Below are positions 58,450-64,000 of a stretch of 64,000 bases of DNA, piece after piece; position 1 is the stretch's first letter, and every line of letters begins with the position of its first letter. Source of the DNA: Alteromonas sp047556435 (GTDB lineage: Bacteria; Pseudomonadota; Gammaproteobacteria; Enterobacterales; Alteromonadaceae). A program made the translations under genes and the position numbers. The DNA is taken from assembly GCF_047556435.1 (NCBI RefSeq), contig NZ_CP180210.1, positions 3,720,001-3,784,000 on the forward strand, read 5' to 3'. The notes under the pieces are model-generated. The model had not been told where the DNA came from, searched no databases, and saw only the letters and a list, made by a program, of their open reading frames with translations.

Positions 58450-58989
58450 TTATTTTTTGAATGGGAAGTTGAACGCGTTCAGCAGAGCACGTGCTTCGTC
58501 ATCATTTTCGGCACTGGTAGTGATAGTAATATCCATACCACGAACCTTATCCACCTTATCGAAATCGATTTCAGGGAAGATGATTTGTTCACGCACGCCC
58601 ATGCTGTAGTTACCACGACCGTCGAATGATTTAGGGTTCAAACCACGGAAGTCGCGAACACGAGGAATCGCAATAGAAACTAAACGCTCCAGGAATTCCC
58701 ACATACGCTCGCCGCGCAGGGTTACTTTACAGCCAATCGGATAACCTTCACGGATTTTGAAGCCCGCTACTGATTTTCTTGCAACTGTGACAATCGGTTT
58801 CTGACCAGCGATAGCCGCCATGTCAGCTTGAGCATTCTCAAGGATCTTTTTGTCAGCAACTGCTTCACCCAGACCCATGTTCAGGGTGATTTTTTCAATC
58901 CGAGGGACTTGCATGACGCTTTTGTATCCGAACTGCTTCGCAAGTTCAGCTACTACTGTTTCTTTATAGAAATCATGCAGTTTCGCCAT
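58450..58989 (-). CDS. rplE: 50S ribosomal protein L5
   Basis: 179 residues from ATG 58989 (MAKLHDFYKETVVAEL), the family start; four upstream codons are an artefact. Binds 5S rRNA with L18. Confidence 0.97.
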   Translation of the reverse strand: MAKLHDFYKETVVAELAKQFGYKSVMQVPRIEKITLNMGLGEAVADKKILENAQADMAAIAGQKPIVTVARKSVAGFKIREGYPIGCKVTLRGERMWEFLERLVSIAIPRVRDFRGLNPKSFDGRGNYSMGVREQIIFPEIDFDKVDKVRGMDITITTSAENDDEARALLNAFNFPFKK

Positions 58990-59005
58990 CGTACTCTCCA
59001 ATCAA

Positions 59006-59320
59006 TTAAACAAGTTCGCCGTTAGACTTGAAGAAACGAACTTTCTTCTCGTCTTCGAAACGGAAACCAACGCGATCTGCTTTGCCCGTTGCCGGGTTAA
59101 CAATCGCTACATTTGAAACGTGAATAGAAGCTTCCTTCTCAACGATACCACCAGCTACCTGCATATGAGGATTAGGCTTCTGGTGTTTCTTGACAAGGTT
59201 TACACCTTCTACAACTACGCGGTTATCAGCAATCAGCACTTTCAGGACTTTGCCTGTTTTGCCTTTGTCTTTACCCGCTAATACGACTACTTCATCATCA
59301 CGACGAATTTTATTAGCCAT
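59006..59320 (-). CDS. rplX: 50S ribosomal protein L24
   Basis: 104 residues with the KOW motif (DDEVVVLAGKDKGKTGKVLKV). Assembly initiator of the 50S subunit. Confidence 0.98.
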   Translation of the reverse strand: MANKIRRDDEVVVLAGKDKGKTGKVLKVLIADNRVVVEGVNLVKKHQKPNPHMQVAGGIVEKEASIHVSNVAIVNPATGKADRVGFRFEDEKKVRFFKSNGELV

Positions 59321-59332
59321 TATCGTGACTCC

Positions 59333-59701
59333 TTATAGTACCTCTGGGGCCAATGAGATGATTTTCATGAAGTTATCACTTCTCAACTCACGGGTTACCG
59401 GTCCAAAGATACGCGTACCAATTGGTTGCTTGTTTGCGTTAAGCAAAACAGCCGCGTTACCGTCAAAGCGGATAGTAGAACCATCTGCACGACGAACGCC
59501 TTTTCTAGTACGCACCACCACTGCGTTCAGTACGTCACCTTTTTTAACTTTACCGCGAGGAATTGCTTCCTTAACAGTAACTTTGATGATGTCACCGATA
59601 CCTGCATAACGGCGATGCGAGCCACCAAGAACCTTAATACACTGAACCCTGCGAGCGCCGCTGTTATCTGCAACGTCCAGGTTAGTTTGCATTTGGATCA
59701 T
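59333..59701 (-). CDS. rplN: 50S ribosomal protein L14
   Basis: 122 residues, MIQMQTNLDVADNSGARRV start. First gene of the spc operon; the S10 operon genes rpmC-rpsQ that usually precede it are absent. Confidence 0.98.
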   Translation of the reverse strand: MIQMQTNLDVADNSGARRVQCIKVLGGSHRRYAGIGDIIKVTVKEAIPRGKVKKGDVLNAVVVRTRKGVRRADGSTIRFDGNAAVLLNANKQPIGTRIFGPVTRELRSDNFMKIISLAPEVL

Positions 59702-59804
59702 GTTAGTGCTCCGCTCTAATTAAGACTCTCCCGAGTCGTTATTGCTGTAAAAAACAACACAATTTGCTGCTTTTATGTACATACCCCCATAAAAAGGGCG
59801 CGAA

Positions 59805-59813
59805 ACTATAACA
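59805..59813 (-). promoter_or_regulatory. Candidate spc operon promoter
   Basis: Extended -10, TGTTATAGT on the minus strand, followed by TTCGCGCCC, a GC-rich discriminator usual for ribosomal genes, about 105 nt before rplN. No good -35 box, in line with an extended -10 promoter. Confidence 0.5.
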
Positions 59814-60415
59814 GAAAAGATTGGAAAGTGATAGCGGTAAAGTGAATTATTTTTAAACGATGCAGGGAGGGCCTGATCGGTCTACATCATAGATAAGTTG
59901 TGGGTTAAATGCCAGCTTCATTGGACACTATTTGGTGTAAGAAGAACGTGGAAAACTGCTATCACTTCCACATTTGGTCAGCTCCTTTAATAAAAATACG
60001 TAGCTCCCGGAAATTTTTCATTCTCTTGTGCCCCCGGCACTTTCATCTTAAACCGAGAAAGTTGCCCTCCCATCGCGTGGTGGAACGCATCACCGTTTTG
60101 CTTTATACATTATGGTTATCAACTTTCTTCGTTATCACTGGAAAACGCGTAGAGCAGGTAGTAATAGCAAGCTGGTCGCTACAGTAGCAACGAGTAGACC
60201 AGCGTAGTAATAGCAAGCTGGTCGCTACAGTAGCAACGAGTAGACCAGCGTAGTAATAGCAAGGCGGTCGATAAAGCATGCCGAGTCTTAAATTGTCGGG
60301 TTATTGTTATTATCGACGCAGCCGGGTTGGTGTTGTTAATCCGGACTGACGCCGGGCAGTGATATAACCCCGCTTCTGTAGCGAGATGCCCGGCTCCGTT
60401 GTCGTAGAGGTTTTG
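59814..60415. other. Intergenic region upstream of the spc promoter
   Basis: About 600 bp without a supported gene. Its main content is the 46-bp tandem repeat at 60158-60263. A plus-strand frame at 59909-60187 has no ribosome binding site or recognisable product. Confidence 0.6.
60158..60263. repeat. 46-bp tandem repeat, 2.3 copies
   Basis: Units 60158-60203 and 60204-60249 appear identical; a partial third copy (14 bp) follows. Each unit contains GCTGGTC and GACCAGC as inverted arms, with an inner GCTAC/GTAGC pair, so each can fold into a stem-loop. Confidence 0.88.
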
Positions 60416-61795
60416 CTAATACAGAATGTTAATACTGTAGCCGGTGGGCGTATCTGCTGGCTGCACCACGACTATATAGTTTTCGTCTTCAGTGAATCCG
60501 TATAACTCAGTGCGGTCAAGCAATATCTGCTCCTGGTTACTGTCCTCATAAACCGCGATAACCTCATAGTAATCGGACGGCAATACCTGAGTGGCACTTT
60601 CACCAAACGTCATGTTCAGGATATCGTACTCGGCGGTATCGATTGTCTCGTCTTTACGAACCAAATAAATATCGACGTCATCATATTCATTTACCAGATT
60701 CACAAAATTAACCGTTTTATCGTAAGACTGCGGCAGCCCGCTTTCGATAAAGGTTGCAGCACCCAGCCTGCCGTTGCTTTCATAAATTATGATGGCTTTG
60801 CTCTCACCCTGATTAAGGGTAACCAGCTTATTATTCAAGGCCGCTACCCCGGTATTTTCAGCACTGACAGTTAGACGATAATCGCCATAACTTATTGGAG
60901 CGAAATCGGACAAAGAACCAGCTCCAATTGAAAAGGTGGTGTCCTCTTGCTCAGCGTCGCCACCAAAAGTGACTGCCAGTTCATCATCGATTGTCGTGGC
61001 GTTGTATATCCGGTACTGCGACATTGCATTAATATCCGTGATCGTGGTCACAGTGGAAGAGTTGAGCAGGACATCAATGGTAAGTCCGGTTTGTATTGCA
61101 CCGCTTACATCACGTAAGGAAAGTACGTATTCGGTGTCGTACTGAAAGTCCAGTGTCTGAGATTCAAAGACGACGTTGGTTTCGCCGGGCTGAGTCAGAT
61201 ACAGCGTGTACTCTCCCGTGTCAAAATCAATGCTGTCATCATCACCATCCCAATAAGTCAGTTCGGTAAGTGCGCCATTATCTATGGTACCCATGAAATT
61301 GGCCGCACTGAAAGGCTCGCCGGATGCACTCATGTACAAATCATAACTTTGGGTTTCCACTGTTAGGGTGACAGCAAACAAGCGAAAATGGTCTTCCAGT
61401 GACTCCCTGTCATAGTGGTAGTCTGTGATCACCGGTGCGGAGAAGTCACCACTGAGTACGACCAGTGTCTTTCTTCCGGTTTGCAAAGCCACTGTGTAGG
61501 TTTCTATGAGTACTTCCTTATCCTCTGCATCCATACGCACAAACTCAAGTTCCACTTCACCGGCGTCGAGGGCGTAAAGTGAAGTTGTATCACCAAATTG
61601 TGCCGATCCAAAAGCGTCGCCGTCCACTTCACGCATCGTTACCGTTGCACCATTTGGGGATGCATTATAAAACTGTAGATAAGCGTTTGGATAATCAGCA
61701 TCGCTGCTTTCTGATGAGCCTCCACAGGCAACCAGCCCATACATAGCGACGACAAGTAGCGCATAACGTAAACAGTGTATAAGTAATGCTGACAT
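60416..61795 (-). CDS. DUF4397-like lipoprotein
   Basis: 459 residues from ATG 61795 (AAGGA about 11 nt upstream). A lipoprotein signal ends in GLVAC-GGSS, so it is lipid-anchored. The mature part is acidic and built of repeated Ig-like beta units (YLQFYNASPNGATVTM, QYRIYNATTIDDEL, VNFVNLVNEYDDVDIYLV), as in DUF4397 proteins. Function unknown. It stands alone between the repeat region and the protease gene. Confidence 0.75.
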   Translation of the reverse strand: MSALLIHCLRYALLVVAMYGLVACGGSSESSDADYPNAYLQFYNASPNGATVTMREVDGDAFGSAQFGDTTSLYALDAGEVELEFVRMDAEDKEVLIETYTVALQTGRKTLVVLSGDFSAPVITDYHYDRESLEDHFRLFAVTLTVETQSYDLYMSASGEPFSAANFMGTIDNGALTELTYWDGDDDSIDFDTGEYTLYLTQPGETNVVFESQTLDFQYDTEYVLSLRDVSGAIQTGLTIDVLLNSSTVTTITDINAMSQYRIYNATTIDDELAVTFGGDAEQEDTTFSIGAGSLSDFAPISYGDYRLTVSAENTGVAALNNKLVTLNQGESKAIIIYESNGRLGAATFIESGLPQSYDKTVNFVNLVNEYDDVDIYLVRKDETIDTAEYDILNMTFGESATQVLPSDYYEVIAVYEDSNQEQILLDRTELYGFTEDENYIVVVQPADTPTGYSINILY

Positions 61796-62281
61796 TAGTG
61801 AGAAATTCCTTTCAAAAATATGATTTATCAAAGCGTGCATTGTTGTTTTATTTGCACTTTTCGCAGCTAGGAACCGCTTTTACTGCTTTCGGTTCACCGC
61901 TTTACACTTCCTTTGCATTATTGACGTTTTACTGACATCAGAAATTCACGATATACAAGATAAAGTGCTTAATTTGCCGGTGACTCATGTGCTAACTGAA
62001 GTTTGGATACGCGGTTAATTTACATGTCAATCATTTGCGTACCTCTGGTATCGCGGTGTTTGTCAATGAGATAGTGTGGATGCTTATTTCCACGTTCACC
62101 GGGTCAGGTCAGTGACTATCGACATCGGTACGAGTTGACTCTCCAGTGAATACGTACGTTGTGCACGTTTATACGGGGAAGCGTTGTTGCGTTATGGCCC
62201 AGTAACGGATACATGGGAAAGCGGACTTGAGGGTGGCAGGAGGCTTAATTGCTATTTTGTTGCGACTATCACCGCGGAAAG
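61796..62281. other. Intergenic region between lipoprotein and protease genes
   Basis: About 490 bp with no gene or clear repeat; it must hold the promoter of the lipoprotein gene. Confidence 0.5.
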
Positions 62282-62306
62282 AAAAAAGGCCGGATAACCC
62301 GGCCTT
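62282..62306 (-). terminator. Terminator of the S8 protease gene
   Basis: AAGGCCGG-GTTAT-CCGGCCTT with a T run on the minus strand, 22 bp after the stop codon. Confidence 0.92.
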
Positions 62307-62327
62307 ACTCAATATTAGTTTTAACAA

Positions 62328-63992
62328 TTACTCGTAAGAGTAATTCATCGTTACACCGCTGTAAGTGCTGTATGCGCGAATACCGATGTGCCATGTACCT
62401 GAAGACGGATTCTCCAGTGTACAGACTTCGTTATTCCCATTTCTGTAAGGGCGGCAATCCCACGACGAGGTAGTAGGTTGCGCTCCCAGACGCATATAAA
62501 GATCAGCGTCACCGCTTCCGCCAGAAATCTGGACAGTCAATGAACTGACACCTGCAGGTACATCCCAGGTGTAGCGGTCCCAGCTTCCGGTGGAACCGGA
62601 TAAGTTGGTTAGCTGGCCAGATACTGGCTCAACGCCACCGCCACCACCAGTGCCACCGCCACCAGCGCCATCACAGCCGTTGGTGTTCAGGTAATCGTAG
62701 GCATCTGCAACCTGCATCAGACCATACCCGTAGAAGTTGTCACGACCTGCAGAGCCTTTATCTTTCGCAGTGGCATTTAGTGCGCCACGGATCTGCTCGT
62801 TCGAACACTGCGGGAAGAAACTCCATACCAGAGCCGCACCACCTGCTACGTGAGGTGTTGCCATTGACGTTCCGTTAAGCGTTGCATAAGAGTTAGTCGG
62901 GTATGTAGAGTACACCGAGCTACCTGGTGCAGCGATTTCAACGGCATTATTGTACTGCGAGTAACTGGCGTGGTTTTCATTGCTGTCCACGGCAGCAACA
63001 GACACGACTGACGGATACGAAGCAGGATACGACTTCGTGCTGTTTCCATCATTACCTGCGGCAGCAACCAGTAGCATGCCATCATCAACAAAACCCTGCA
63101 TAGCAGATTGTTCTGCTGATGAAGCACCGCCTCCACCCAGACTCATATTAACTACATCTGAACCCGCGTTTTGACACTGGTTTATCGCCTGAATGATGTC
63201 TGAAGCGTACGTCCAGTTACCGTTATCATCAAAAATTTTGACAATATGCAGGTTCACACCAGGATAAACACCGATAACACCCTCAGTATTGTCATACGCC
63301 GCGATAGTGCCTGCTACGTGTGTACCGTGACCGTTACCATCGTTATACCAGTTTCCTACCGCAGAATTATTACCCTGTCCGGTAACACCATTGTTAGTAT
63401 CTGGTAAATCAGGGTGCCCCAGATTGAACCCGGTATCGATAACACATACACGACGTGCACTGGTATCGCTTTGAGCAAACTGGTTGGCCTGAACCATGTT
63501 ATAACCGTAAGGGGTAGTCTGTGCCATCAATTCACGACGCGCATCGACATCCACGCTTTCTACATTAGGGTTCTTTCTGAGCAGGTTCATGGTGCGCTTA
63601 TCCATTGAAGCGGCAACCATGCGTTGCTTCTCCAACACCTTATGCGCCCGGCCACCCACTTTCTCAATCAGAGATTTCGCGGCCTGGGCTTCAAACGCAC
63701 GATCAGAGGCATTCTCAGAAGGCCCTTTCTTGCTGTCTTTTTTCCCATTTGCTACCGCCAGTCCTGGCCCGCCAATGCCGTTAGTATTTTTGAACTTAAC
63801 GATATAGCGCTGCTCAGCGGACTCTACACCGATAAATGGCGTCAGGCCATTTTCAATCATCGTCTCTACTGACTTTTTCTCTTCTTTGACTTTTTGCGGC
63901 CCATTGACAGCGGCATTCACGGAAACACTCAATAGGGTGAGCGTCGCGGCCAGAGCAGCTTTTTTTGTTAGTGTGTGTTGTTTAATAGTCAT
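62328..63992 (-). CDS. Secreted subtilisin-like serine protease (S8) with PPC domain
   Basis: 554 residues. Signal peptide about 1-27; an inhibitor-I9-like propeptide (about 60-152, RYIVKFKNTNG and VESVDVDAR); catalytic domain with D186 (VIDTGFN), H222 (GHGTHVAG), oxyanion N314 (AAGNDG) and S376 (NGTSMATPHVAGG); a Gly-rich linker; and a C-terminal pre-peptidase (PPC) domain (about 455-554, GDADLYMRLG). Cysteines in the catalytic and PPC regions may form disulfides. Extracellular broad-range protease typical of marine Alteromonadales. Confidence 0.95.
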   Translation of the reverse strand: MTIKQHTLTKKAALAATLTLLSVSVNAAVNGPQKVKEEKKSVETMIENGLTPFIGVESAEQRYIVKFKNTNGIGGPGLAVANGKKDSKKGPSENASDRAFEAQAAKSLIEKVGGRAHKVLEKQRMVAASMDKRTMNLLRKNPNVESVDVDARRELMAQTTPYGYNMVQANQFAQSDTSARRVCVIDTGFNLGHPDLPDTNNGVTGQGNNSAVGNWYNDGNGHGTHVAGTIAAYDNTEGVIGVYPGVNLHIVKIFDDNGNWTYASDIIQAINQCQNAGSDVVNMSLGGGGASSAEQSAMQGFVDDGMLLVAAAGNDGNSTKSYPASYPSVVSVAAVDSNENHASYSQYNNAVEIAAPGSSVYSTYPTNSYATLNGTSMATPHVAGGAALVWSFFPQCSNEQIRGALNATAKDKGSAGRDNFYGYGLMQVADAYDYLNTNGCDGAGGGGTGGGGGVEPVSGQLTNLSGSTGSWDRYTWDVPAGVSSLTVQISGGSGDADLYMRLGAQPTTSSWDCRPYRNGNNEVCTLENPSSGTWHIGIRAYSTYSGVTMNYSYE

Positions 63993-64000
63993 TTATTTCC

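Noticed and set aside
59909..60187. 92-codon plus-strand frame upstream of the spc operon
   Set aside because: No ribosome binding site and it runs into the tandem repeat; composition is not protein-like.
60158..60263. CRISPR array
   Set aside because: The repeats are directly adjacent with no spacers and no cas genes are present.

Overview
The window looks like chromosomal DNA of a marine gammaproteobacterium of the Alteromonadales, most likely Alteromonadaceae. The evidence is a chloride-dependent cold-type alpha-amylase of the Pseudoalteromonas haloplanktis kind, gammaproteobacterial rRNA, tRNA and ribosomal-protein gene orders, a DcaP-like porin and an S8 protease with a PPC tail. The species assignment is an inference. 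Almost all genes lie on the minus strand.

Left part (1-10.3 kb): end of a porin gene, a secreted alpha-amylase, a Na+/phosphate cotransporter with a three-unit Pho box, a Tas-type aldo/keto reductase behind a membrane protein with a chemoreceptor-like sensor but no signalling domain, a two-gene operon with a membrane-anchored HTH regulator, and a hybrid histidine kinase with two receiver domains.

10.4-23.9 kb is a translation-linked block. It holds thrU-tyrU-glyT-thrT-tufB with a strong stable-RNA promoter, preceded in transcription order by murB-birA-coaX, and an rrn operon (16S, tRNA-Ala, tRNA-Ile, 23S, 5S) with tandem promoters. The order resembles the E. coli rrnB-murB-birA-coaA-thrU..tufB region, but coaX replaces coaA. 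Small accessory genes sit between rrn and murB: a uracil-DNA-glycosylase-like gene, a lipoprotein cytochrome broken by a stop codon, and a double-glycine-leader peptide with a small membrane protein. The 23S gene carries an intervening sequence of about 127 nt in helix 25.

23.9-26.8 kb has a secreted helical-repeat protein, endonuclease VIII and a YkgJ-type cysteine-cluster protein. 26.8-51 kb is a visibly A/T-rich surface-glycan locus. From its promoter side it encodes a coiled-coil protein, an unrecognised protein, a BNR-type beta-propeller, a GT2-GT4 fusion, a GT61-type transferase, the FdtA/FdtC/FdtB set for a dTDP-3-acetamido-3,6-dideoxyhexose, two nested IS3-family elements, a sulfotransferase plus AlgJ/AlgX-like pair on the opposite strand, a second GT2-GT4 fusion, rfbACDB for dTDP-L-rhamnose, a GT2 transferase and ugd for UDP-glucuronate. 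RfbA and RfbB can feed both dTDP-sugar branches. No flippase, polymerase, chain-length regulator, ABC exporter or initiating transferase is visible, so export must be encoded elsewhere.

51.1-59.8 kb holds the complete alpha (rpsM-rpsK-rpsD-rpoA-rplQ) and spc (rplN to rpmJ) operons, with the S10 operon missing from its usual upstream place. The right end has a 46-bp tandem repeat, a DUF4397-like lipoprotein and a secreted subtilisin-like protease.
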